From positions 124,001 through 188,000 of the forward strand of contig CBFFRP010000149.1 in assembly GCA_965644295.1 (NCBI GenBank): a DNA stretch of 64,000 nt. The letters run 5' to 3'. Numbering within the stretch: position 1 is the first letter of the stretch; every line of letters starts with the position of its first letter. A program made the position numbers and the translations under genes. The notes beneath the pieces were generated by a model. That model did not search any database and was not told the origin of the DNA. It was given only the letters and a program-made list of their open reading frames with translations. Positions 47,630 through 58,745 of this stretch are shown piece after piece. This DNA is from Paraphysomonas bandaiensis (lineage: Eukaryota > Chrysophyceae).

Positions 47630-49256
47630 ATGATGCTGATGTTCTGATGACACACTCATGATACTGTAAGACTGATGACACACTCATGATGCTGATGTTC
47701 TGATGACACACTCATGATGCTGTAAGACTGATGACACACTCATGATGCTGATGTTCTGATGACACACTCATGATGCTGATGTTCTGATGACACACTCATG
47801 ATACTGTAAGACTGATGACACACTCATGATACTGTAAGACTGATGACACACTCATGATACTGTAAGACTGATGACACACTCATGATACTGTAAGACTGAT
47901 GACACACTCATGATGCTGTAAGACTGATGACACACTCATGATGCTGTAAGACTGATGACACACTCCTCATGATGCTGATGCTCTGATGACACACTCATGA
48001 TGCTGATGTTCTGATGACACACTCATGATACTGTAAGACTGATGACACACTCATGATGCTGATGTTCTGATGACACACTCATGATGCTGTAAGACTGATG
48101 ACACACTCATGATGCTGATGTTCTGATGACACACTCATGATGCTGTAAGACTGATGACACACTCATGATACTGTAAGACTGATGACACACTCATGATACT
48201 GTAAGACTGATGACACACTCATGATGCTGATGCTCTGATGACACACTCATGATGCTGATGTTCTGATGACACACTCATGATACTGTAAGACTGATGACAC
48301 ACTCATGATGCTGATGTTCTGATGACACACTCATGATGCTGTAAGACTGATGACACACTCATGATGCTGATGTTCTGATGACACACTCATGATGCTGTAA
48401 GACTGATGACACACTCATGATGCTGTAAGACTGATGACACACTCATGATGCTGATGTTCTGATGACACACTCATGATACTGTAAGACTGATGACACACTC
48501 ATGATGCTGATGTTCTGATGACACACTCATGATGCTGTAAGACTGATGACACACTCATGATGCTGATGTTCTGATGACACACTCATGATGCTGTAAGACT
48601 GATGACACACTCATGATGCTGATGTTCTGATGACACACTCATGATACTGTAAGACTGATGACACACTCATGATGCTGATGCTCTGATGACACACTCATGA
48701 TGCTGATGTTCTGATGACACACTCATGATACTGTAAGACTGATGACACACTCATGATGCTGATGTTCTGATGACACACTCATGATGCTGTAAGACTGATG
48801 ACACACTCATGATGCTGATGTTCTGATGACACACTCATGATGCTGTAAGACTGATGACACACTCATGATACTGTAAGACTGATGACACACTCATGATACT
48901 GTAAGACTGATGACACACTCATGATGCTGTAAGACTGATGACACACTCCTCATGATGCTGTAAGACTGATGACACACTCATGATGCTGATGTTCTGATGA
49001 CACACTCATGATACTGTAAGACTGATGACACACTCATGATACTGTAAGACTGATGACACACTCATGATGCTGTAAGACTGATGACACACTCATGATGCTG
49101 TAAGACTGATGACACACTCATGATGCTGTAAGACTGATGACACACTCCTCATGATGCTGTAAGACTGATGACACACTCCTCATGATGCTGTAAGACTGAT
49201 GACACACTCCTCATGATGCTGTAAGACTGATGACACACTCATGATGCTGATGTTCT
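47630..49256. repeat. Minisatellite block S2
   Basis: About 58 units of the same 28-bp satellite; shares long runs of unit order with S3. Confidence 0.95.
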
Positions 49257-49841
49257 GATTGATGCTGCTCTACAGTCCACTTCAATGATGCTGCTTTTAG
49301 AAGTTTGTTCCCTGAAAACCTCCTTTTTTTCCGTTGGACTAAAAATAGGGAGATTTATGCACCCCTGAAAGCCAATGCAGCAATCGAAGTCATTCATTCA
49401 GTGCTGAAGTGAAGGAAGATGAGCGCCATCACTCCCAGCATATGAAGATCTCAAGATGTCCTGCGGATCATAGAGTGAGTTATACCCACAGCTTCATGGA
49501 CCCTCCTCCCCATAACACTCACAGGGACCATCGCTATATGCATACATGCTACAGATAGGCTAGATAGACATACACGTACATCTGTGTTATGTAGATATGT
49601 ATATATGAGCTTATTGTTATGTTCGAGTGTTTGTTTTGATGCTCTGTAAGCCACTAATATATTGTGTGGTGCGAGATGGTATCTTAGACAGTCACAGTGT
49701 GTAATCAATGGATATAAGAACGACTAGGTTGAATACCAAAGTTGACTAGGTTGAGTCATTTATTATTTTGACTAGGTTATTCCACCAAAAATAGCGTGAC
49801 TAGGTAATTCAACCAATTTGACTAGGTTGAATAATATTTCC
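49257..49841 (-). repeat. Right-end segment copy 2
   Basis: Same 585 bp as copy 1, 2212 bp further on; no difference noticed by eye. Confidence 0.9.
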
Positions 49842-51129
49842 ATGATGCTGATGTTCTGATGACACACTCATGATACTGTAAGACTGATGACACACTCATG
49901 ATGCTGATGTTCTGATGACACACTCATGATGCTGTAAGACTGATGACACACTCATGATGCTGATGTTCTGATGACACACTCATGATGCTGATGTTCTGAT
50001 GACACACTCATGATACTGTAAGACTGATGACACACTCATGATACTGTAAGACTGATGACACACTCATGATACTGTAAGACTGATGACACACTCATGATAC
50101 TGTAAGACTGATGACACACTCATGATGCTGTAAGACTGATGACACACTCATGATGCTGTAAGACTGATGACACACTCCTCATGATGCTGTAAGACTGATG
50201 ACACACTCATGATGCTGATGTTCTGATGACACACTCATGATACTGTAAGACTGATGACACACTCATGATGCTGATGCTCTGATGACACACTCATGATGCT
50301 GATGTTCTGATGACACACTCATGATACTGTAAGACTGATGACACACTCATGATGCTGATGTTCTGATGACACACTCATGATGCTGTAAGACTGATGACAC
50401 ACTCATGATGCTGATGTTCTGATGACACACTCATGATGCTGTAAGACTGATGACACACTCATGATACTGTAAGACTGATGACACACTCATGATACTGTAA
50501 GACTGATGACACACTCATGATGCTGTAAGACTGATGACACACTCATGATACTGTAAGACTGATGACACTCTCATGATGCTGATGTTCTGATGACACACTC
50601 ATGATACTGTAAGACTGATGACACACTCATGATACTGTAAGACTGATGACACACTCATGATGCTGATGTTCTGATGACACACTCATGATACTGTAAGACT
50701 GATGACACACTCATGATACTGTAAGACTGATGACACACTCATGATGCTGTAAGACTGATGACACACTCATGATGCTGATGTTCTGATGACACACTCATGA
50801 TACTGTAAGACTGATGACACACTCATGATGCTGATGTTCTGATGACACACTCATGATGCTGTAAGACTGATGACACACTCATGATACTGTAAGACTGATG
50901 ACACACTCATGATACTGTAAGACTGATGACACACTCATGATGCTGTAAGACTGATGACACACTCATGATGCTGTAAGACTGATGACACACTCATGATGCT
51001 GTAAGACTGATGACACACTCCTCATGATGCTGTAAGACTGATGACACACTCCTCATGATGCTGTAAGACTGATGACACACTCCTCATGATGCTGTAAGAC
51101 TGATGACACACTCATGATGCTGATGTTCT
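49842..51129. repeat. Minisatellite block S3
   Basis: About 46 units. Begins with the same order of unit variants as S2; one unit reads ACACTCTC (near 50568). Confidence 0.95.
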
Positions 51130-51714
51130 GATTGATGCTGCTCTACAGTCCACTTCAATGATGCTGCTTTTAGAAGTTTGTTCCCTGAAAACCTCCTTTT
51201 TTTCCGTTGGACTAAAAATAGGGAGATTTATGCACCCCTGAAAGCCAATGCAGCAATCGAAGTCATTCATTCAGTGCTGAAGTGAAGGAAGATGAGCGCC
51301 ATCACTCCCAGCATATGAAGATCTCAAGATGTCCTGCGGATCATAGAGTGAGTTATACCCACAGCTTCATGGACCCTCCTCCCCATAACACTCACAGGGA
51401 CCATCGCTATATGCATACATGCTACAGATAGGCTAGATAGACATACACGTACATCTGTGTTATGTAGATATGTATATATGAGCTTATTGTTATGTTCGAG
51501 TGTTTGTTTTGATGCTCTGTAAGCCACTAATATATTGTGTGGTGCGAGATGGTATCTTAGACAGTCACAGTGTGTAATCAATGGATATAAGAACGACTAG
51601 GTTGAATACCAAAGTTGACTAGGTTGAGTCATTTATTATTTTGACTAGGTTATTCCACCAAAAATAGCGTGACTAGGTAATTCAACCAATTTGACTAGGT
51701 TGAATAATATTTCC
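51130..51714 (-). repeat. Right-end segment copy 3
   Basis: Same segment, 1873 bp after copy 2. Confidence 0.9.
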
Positions 51715-52078
51715 ATGATGCTGATGTTCTGATGACACACTCATGATACTGTAAGACTGATGACACACTCATGATGCTGATGTTCTGATGACACACTCAT
51801 GATGCTGTAAGACTGATGACACACTCATGATACTGTAAGACTGATGACACACTCATGATACTGTAAGACTGATGACACACTCATGATGCTGTAAGACTGA
51901 TGACACACTCATGATGCTGTAAGACTGATGACACACTCCTCATGATGCTGTAAGACTGATGACACACTCCTCATGATGCTGTAAGACTGATGACACACTC
52001 CTCATGATGCTGTAAGACTGATGACACACTCCTCATGATGCTGTAAGACTGATGACACACTCATGATGCTGATGTTCT
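51715..52078. repeat. Minisatellite block S4
   Basis: About 13 units, nearly the same unit order as S5. Four of the last five are 31-bp CTCCTC forms. Confidence 0.95.
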
Positions 52079-52663
52079 GATTGATGCTGCTCTACAGTCC
52101 ACTTCAATGATGCTGCTTTTAGAAGTTTGTTCCCTGAAAACCTCCTTTTTTTCCGTTGGACTAAAAATAGGGAGATTTATGCACCCCTGAAAGCCAATGC
52201 AGCAATCGAAGTCATTCATTCAGTGCTGAAGTGAAGGAAGATGAGCGCCATCACTCCCAGCATATGAAGATCTCAAGATGTCCTGCGGATCATAGAGTGA
52301 GTTATACCCACAGCTTCATGGACCCTCCTCCCCATAACACTCACAGGGACCATCGCTATATGCATACATGCTACAGATAGGCTAGATAGACATACACGTA
52401 CATCTGTGTTATGTAGATATGTATATATGAGCTTATTGTTATGTTCGAGTGTTTGTTTTGATGCTCTGTAAGCCACTAATATATTGTGTGGTGCGAGATG
52501 GTATCTTAGACAGTCACAGTGTGTAATCAATGGATATAAGAACGACTAGGTTGAATACCAAAGTTGACTAGGTTGAGTCATTTATTATTTTGACTAGGTT
52601 ATTCCACCAAAAATAGCGTGACTAGGTAATTCAACCAATTTGACTAGGTTGAATAATATTTCC
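52079..52663 (-). repeat. Right-end segment copy 4
   Basis: Same segment, 949 bp after copy 3. Confidence 0.9.
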
Positions 52664-53024
52664 ATGATGCTGATGTTCTGATGACACACTCATGATACTG
52701 TAAGACTGATGACACACTCATGATGCTGATGTTCTGATGACACACTCATGATGCTGTAAGACTGATGACACACTCATGATACTGTAAGACTGATGACACA
52801 CTCATGATACTGTAAGACTGATGACACACTCATGATGCTGTAAGACTGATGACACACTCATGATGCTGTAAGACTGATGACACACTCATGATGCTGTAAG
52901 ACTGATGACACACTCCTCATGATGCTGTAAGACTGATGACACACTCCTCATGATGCTGTAAGACTGATGACACACTCCTCATGATGCTGTAAGACTGATG
53001 ACACACTCATGATGCTGATGTTCT
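52664..53024. repeat. Minisatellite block S5
   Basis: About 13 units; differs from S4 by one 3-bp CTC form, which accounts for the 946 versus 949 bp spacing. Confidence 0.95.
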
Positions 53025-53610
53025 GATTGATGCTGCTCTACAGTCCACTTCAATGATGCTGCTTTTAGAAGTTTGTTCCCTGAAAACCTCCTTTTTTTCC
53101 GTTGGACTAAAAATAGGGAGATTTATGCACCCCTGAAAGCCAATGCAGCAATCGAAGTCATTCATTCAGTGCTGAAGTGAAGGAAGATGAGCGCCATCAC
53201 TCCCAGCATATGAAGATCTCAAGATGTCCTGCGGATCATAGAGTGAGTTATACCCACAGCTTCATGGACCCTCCTCCCCATAACACTCACAGGGACCATC
53301 GCTATATGCATACATGCTACAGATAGGCTAGATAGACATACACGTACATCTGTGTTATGTAGATATGTATATATGAGCTTATTGTTATGTTCGAGTGTTT
53401 GTTTTGATGCTCTGTAAGCCACTAATATATTGTGTGGTGCGAGATGGTATCTTAGACAGTCACAGTGTGTAATCAATGGATATAAGAACGACTAGGTTGA
53501 ATACCAAAGTTGACTAGGTTGAGTCATTTATTATTTTGACTAGGTTATTCCACCAAAAATAGCGTGACTAGGTAATTCAACCAATTTGACTAGGTTGAAT
53601 AATATTTTCC
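53025..53610 (-). repeat. Right-end segment copy 5, true terminus of the MULE
   Basis: Same segment with one extra T near the end (AATATTTTCC). It is followed by the second TGTATATTT duplication, so this copy is the genuine transposon end. Confidence 0.9.
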
Positions 53611-53728
53611 TGTATATTTTCTATTTTCAAGTTTAAGTTATTTGAAAAACCGTTTAGCGGTAACACCGAATACAAACAAATTTACATCGTCGACGGTACT
53701 CACAATAAAAACTAATTTTGCGACGCCG

Positions 53729-56700
53729 TCAATCACATTCATATAGTAGTTCTAACTCTTCGTCACTAGGACGAGTCCATGTGGACTCCTTTGTTTTTCG
53801 GTTGTAGTAGTATGGAGCGCTCGCCGAGTCGGTAGAGACTATACGCCATAAAGTTTTCTTCTTGCGTTTACTTTTTTTGGGGCCACTCTCACCACTGGAT
53901 ACTTGAACCGTAGGTAGAACCTGGCACACAATAACATTTAAGCATCTACAGCTTCCATAATGGGAAAACTCACAGTGCCATTCTTTGGTGGATCTAAGGA
54001 GCCTGAATTGTCCATACTGGAGCCACTTTCAGCGGGTTCGCCACTATGAAGATTGTGCCTTTTCAAAATAGAATCTGCTAGGGCGAGAGCGGCTGCAGCA
54101 TTCACTTTTCCTTCATCCTCGCATTCCTTCGGTGGCGACACAGCAAATGTACTACCAGCACAAATCGGAGGGCCCTCGTTATCTAAATGGCTTAATTCGC
54201 CTATTTCCGCATGGTCATGACTACTGGCACGACGGAGATGACCGGCAGCGGCTGCTGCAAATGAGCTGCGCGGAGCAATCTCGTTGTCACTATCGGATAC
54301 CTGACTTGGCGGTATATTCGTGCTCACAGCTGATAGAGCTAATCGTTGGGCTGCTTTCATAGCAAATAAACTTCTTCGCCTTACGGGCTTAGAGTCCTCC
54401 GCCTTTGAAGTCTCGTCAGCAACAACAGGGACAGACAAAGTTGAGGTTGCACACGATACGTCGCTAGATTTATCCAAACCTGATGTTGTTGAAACTTCAG
54501 ACACACACTCAGATTCTGAAAGAACCTCAGACGCGGAAGTCTCTACACAGCTACTTCCAATACAAACATCAGCACTTGCACATGTTGAGGCTTGCGAGGA
54601 ATCGCTAGAAATCAATTTCTTTCCCCTATCCACTGTCGAATCATCGTTGCATTCCTCATGGCTAGGTCCTGCCGACTTCCTCTCATCAGTGAAATTGTCC
54701 TCAACACCGATTGATGTGTTGTCTTGCAATATTTCAACAGGGCGGTCATGGATATCATTGTCTTCTGCGGTACAATTATTTTCATTTCCAGTTTCACTGT
54801 GGATAATCTCGCCATTGATATATGTCATATTCATTTCTTCTTCCATTGGCCGTTCCCATTGCGTTTCATCCGTAAGTCGATTGTGATAATAATACCGACC
54901 TGAAGCTGGGTCCTCTAGTATCTGCCATAATAGTCGTGGCTTATGAAGAGATTCACTTTCATCTGGGTATTCAATGCTGTCGTTTACGCCGCCTTTGCGA
55001 TGAACCTCACAGGTGATCTCTGAAACCTGAAATTAATGTAAGTAGACCTTACGACTCGTTCAAGCATATAACCTCATCACTCTCGTCATAGTCATTACCA
55101 CCATTGTACGTCGAAGGTTCATCATAACTGCATTCATGTTCACCGTCGTGATTGCTTTGATAGTAACTCTCATATGTGTCTTCTCCGTTGTACTCACTAC
55201 ATTGAGATTCATTTTTTCCTACATCATGATTTTGGCAGTGCTCAGACAAAGGGGAGATATCTAAATACTTCTGTGAACAATTTCCTCCACTTGAAGCGCA
55301 TTGATCGTGGTTTGACAAATCAAGTTGACCACTTGAGGAAGCTACAGATTCACCCGCTGTGTCATCCACAGGTGCAGCCGATACTCCATTGTGCTTGTTG
55401 AATATTTCATTCGCGCGAGCTATTGCCTCGGCAATATCAACACCTTCAACGGAACCAGACTCGGAAATTTTATCTTGTTGCTGCTTCTGTCGGACTGGAA
55501 TTGTGCTTGGCTTAGTTTTCACGGGAGGCCTTTTCTTAACGGTAGCCTTGCTTGTAATAGACTGCTTACTAATAGATTTACTCGCATGTCGTTGTTGCGT
55601 GGAATGGGATTTGCTTTGCTCGGACAACGGTAAAAAAGCTGAAGTGGGGGAATCTAACTTTTTCCGGGTCGCCACTTTCTTCCCATGAACTCCAGTCCAC
55701 TGACTATCGATATCAGAATGAGAATCTGACATAAGTGACTGTTCAGACGAAGGGCTAAATCGAGACTGTAAGTAATTCTTTATCAACGATGATGTCATAG
55801 TTCGACTTTCTCCTGTTGGTAGGCCAGTGTTCCCACTAGAAGTATTCTCTAGAGACTCCATCCCCAAATGACTAGACCGCAGGCTCTCTAGAAATCTCTG
55901 CGGAGAAAACATTGGCGAATTTACATCCATCTCAGAGTCATTTGAGGATGACTTGGTGCGGATGACATTCTTTCTTTTCGTATTAGCAGGAGGTGGAAGA
56001 CGAGGTTCTGGAGGTTTATTCGAGGAAGGTTTAGTCATCTCACCACGCACATTGGCCTTTATCGAATTATTGTTTGATTTTGAAGATTTGCTGGCTTCAA
56101 TGTCCCCACTTCGAGCGCTGTACAACGTAGAATTTTCTAATTCTTTCTCCAACTTCTTAATTTTCGCGACATCTTCCCTGTGCTGGTCTTTGAGCTGATC
56201 TATCATTTCAGATGATGCAGACAAATCATGTTGTAGCTGAGTGTTAGTCTATATATACTCCCTATTAAAAGTATGAAACATAGATGGCTACCGTGCACGT
56301 ACCTTTAGAAATATTTTTTTTGTTCTTTGGAGCTCATCCGCTTGAAGCAAGACGGATGCTTCCATCAAACAAACTCGGTGGTATATATCCTCGTTAATAC
56401 CATTTTTGGCACTATAATCCGCTGTGAGTGGAGTGCTCTGAGTCTGAAGCCATGAATGATACTGCTGCAGCCACATCCATCGCTCCTCCTGAAGAGCATC
56501 TGCTTCGTCCATCTCCTCTTTCCGTCTGTCAAGCTCTTCCCTCTGAGCCTTCAACACACGGCACTGCAGGCGAGATTTCGCATCGAAGGAATCGCATTGC
56601 TCATCGACTAAGGCAAGGCGTGCCGACAACACTTCACCAGATGGGGAGTGGTCAATATCAACTGAAAACTCATCATCTTCAAATACTGCTGCTAAAATGG

Positions 56701-58197
56701 CCCTTTTCTCCTCGCGAAGTATCCTAGCCTCTTCCTGAGAAGAATAGAGTCCTTTCATCAAGCGGGAATTTTCTTCTTTGAGATGCACAAGCTCTTCACT
56801 CACACATGCATCAAAATCCATATTGTCGCGTGTCTGACTCGACGCGGGATTTTCATTGGACGAAGATGATCCAAGCGTACCAATCTCTTTCGCGAGCGAC
56901 GAAAGGTCAATGCTTCCGCCACACTTCTGGAGAACTACCTGAAGAAGAGACTTCAAACGAGTAATTTCCTGTTGACAGCGTTCAATTTCCGCCCCAGAGG
57001 AGCCGTACGCTGACACAGTATTTGCACTGGCCACCACTTGTACTTTCATTGCCCTATCTGCAAACTGAAGAGTAGAAGTAGTCTCTTCGATGCACGAAAT
57101 CGATGGTGAAATCGTGACAATAAATAGTGTCTGAGTGTTCCCACCGAGACTGTCTTGAAGAAGCCGGGTTAGTTTGGAGTCTCTATAAGGAATGTGGGCT
57201 CGACTAGGCTTGAGTAAGGCCGATATACAATTACCGAGAGCTGAAAGGGAGCGGTTGATAGAAGTGAGCTCCTTAATCCTAGCTTCAGAAAAGGTTGCCA
57301 TCTGATGACTTTTCCATTTCTCAGATCCTGCTAAATCTACGAGACATATTTTCGACCGACGTAGCTCCCTACCACTTTCAATTAACATGTAAACTATGAA
57401 CACTGTGTGGGATCTAGACGAATGATCGTTCATGTCTGTTGCAGCAACGCTGCGGCACTTTGCTCCATCCCAGAGCACCTGCAAAACTTCATCTACAGTG
57501 GTCACAGACACTCTTGTTAACCCTGGAACAACAATTTCTCCTTTCTTATTTTCCCGTATTTCTAAGTTTTTATTTGCATCCTGCGAGTCCAAGAGATCAA
57601 TTATTTTAATGTCGTTATACAACTCCACATACGACACAGAGATACTAAAGCTTCCTCCCATTTTGTTCAGATTTCCAAAGAGCCATTGCATTGATCGTGG
57701 AACAATTCCCATATACATAGAATCACGAGATATGTCTGTTAACGACTTTTCCATACATGCCGAGTCAGTAGCCATCTCCCAAAGATCATACCCAAGCATC
57801 GTAAACGTTTTTCCCTATAATAAATAAATCAACTAGATATCGAAATTGTAAATACAGAGCACAAAAAATTGAACTAACCGTTCCAGTTTGTCCATCTGTT
57901 TAACAGGTTAAACATGTCAGTTAAAGTAATATTAAATAACATACATGTAAACACTGTACAGTTATATCCTTGTACAGAGCTCTCTAGTAGAGGTATTATA
58001 CTTTCAAACACCTCTTCTTGTGAAGCTTCTTCAGTTAAAACAGCATCTAGAATAAATTTCCGTCCATAGCTTGATCCTGAATGACTTTCTACTTGAATAC
58101 ATTGACCTTTACTACTAATAGCCATTTCATCATTTCGAGAGATTTCTTTTGAGTTTAATGGCCTAATTCGTGCTAAAACTTTAATTCTATCATGCAT
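53729..58197 (-). CDS. N-terminal-motor kinesin with two C-terminal WW domains
   Basis: Six exons, complement 57945-58197, 57879-57895, 56303-57814, 55073-56248, 53950-55026 and 53729-53920, give 1408 aa. The motor spans about 1-350: IKVLARIRPLN, P-loop GQTGTGKT (86-93), NDHSSRSH (swit I), LVDLAGSEK (switch II), PYRDSKLTRLLQDSLGGN. Charged helices follow (about 355-580), then a long Ser-rich, low-complexity part. WW1 lies at about 1018-1046 (LWQILEDPASGRYYYHNRLT ending WERP). WW2 is at about 1369-1398 (LWRIVSTDSASAPYYYNRKT ending WTRP), after a basic patch. WW domains bind proline motifs, so this motor probably docks on Pro-rich cargo or cytoskeletal partners. I cannot place it in a named kinesin family. 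It is divergent from the PPDK-like gene. Confidence 0.88.
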
Positions 58198-58745
58198 TTT
58201 GAACTTTCCTATAGCTCACTTATATATTGGATCCTATTTCAGTAGTTATAAGGCATATTACACCACTTAGTATACATCAGCCATACTCAATTGTGTGTTT
58301 AAGAATTGATTCCATGCAATATATGGAACAAACAGCTCTTTGTATACATTTTTTAAGGTAAAATTACTATATATTCGAATTTTTTGTTAGTTTTTTGTGT
58401 TTTTTATGCTAAATATATAAATAAAATAGGCATCTGGTGATAAATTATGCCCCTTTCAAATATAAAAGCAACTTTTATATATCATAAACTCTAAAAGTTC
58501 TACTTTTGTAAGAAAAGACATACAGCTGTACTGCTGGTCCTGTCGAAATTGAGAAGTGAAAATGAAGTGTAAAAATCAAGACCTGTGATTCGATAATATC
58601 TCACTTCTTTGAACTTCATGATATATCAGTGAAGTATATGTATATTCATAGTGAACTCTGTAATGAATCATAATAATAATCAAATCATAAGACATTCATT
58701 TCATTCTATCAGAGATACAAGATTGCTTTTGTTCAGGTTGAAAAC
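58198..58745. other. Divergent promoter region, kinesin / PPDK-like gene
   Basis: About 550 bp, strongly AT-rich. An acceptor-like TTTTGTTCAG just before the PPDK-like start at 58746 leaves room for an extra 5' exon, for example for a targeting peptide, but no such exon can be shown. Confidence 0.35.

Larger units (their letters stand above)
42204..53610 (-). mobile_element. Giant Mutator-like element swollen by a 28-bp minisatellite
   Basis: The 9-bp direct repeat TGTATATTT flanks it (42195-42203 and 53611-53619). The left end (GGGATGTATTATTCAACC, then TAGTCAAA) and the inverted right end (GGAAAATATTATTCAACC, then TAGTCAAA) are inverted repeats, about 90% alike over the first 45 bp. Both ends carry about five CCTAGTCA motifs at loose spacing, probably transposase sites. 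A 9-bp duplication is the mark of Mutator-like elements, and the SWIM-finger transposase end inside agrees. Only the last part of the transposase remains. Everything between it and the right end is satellite and copies of the right end, so the element is non-autonomous. Confidence 0.85.

Noticed and set aside
43361-53024. Hammerhead ribozyme or box C/D snoRNA-like motifs in the 28-bp satellite (CTGATGA in every unit)
   Set aside because: The unit lacks the GAAA core and cleavage site needed for a hammerhead, and the C and D boxes overlap with no room for a guide; the match is likely chance.
47239-53476. An 85-codon frame repeated five times on the minus strand in the right-end segments
   Set aside because: It starts at TTG, has no recognisable domain, and recurs only because the DNA segment is repeated.
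54320-54886. 188-codon plus-strand frame
   Set aside because: Antisense shadow of the kinesin tail exon, which has a proven frame through the WW domain.
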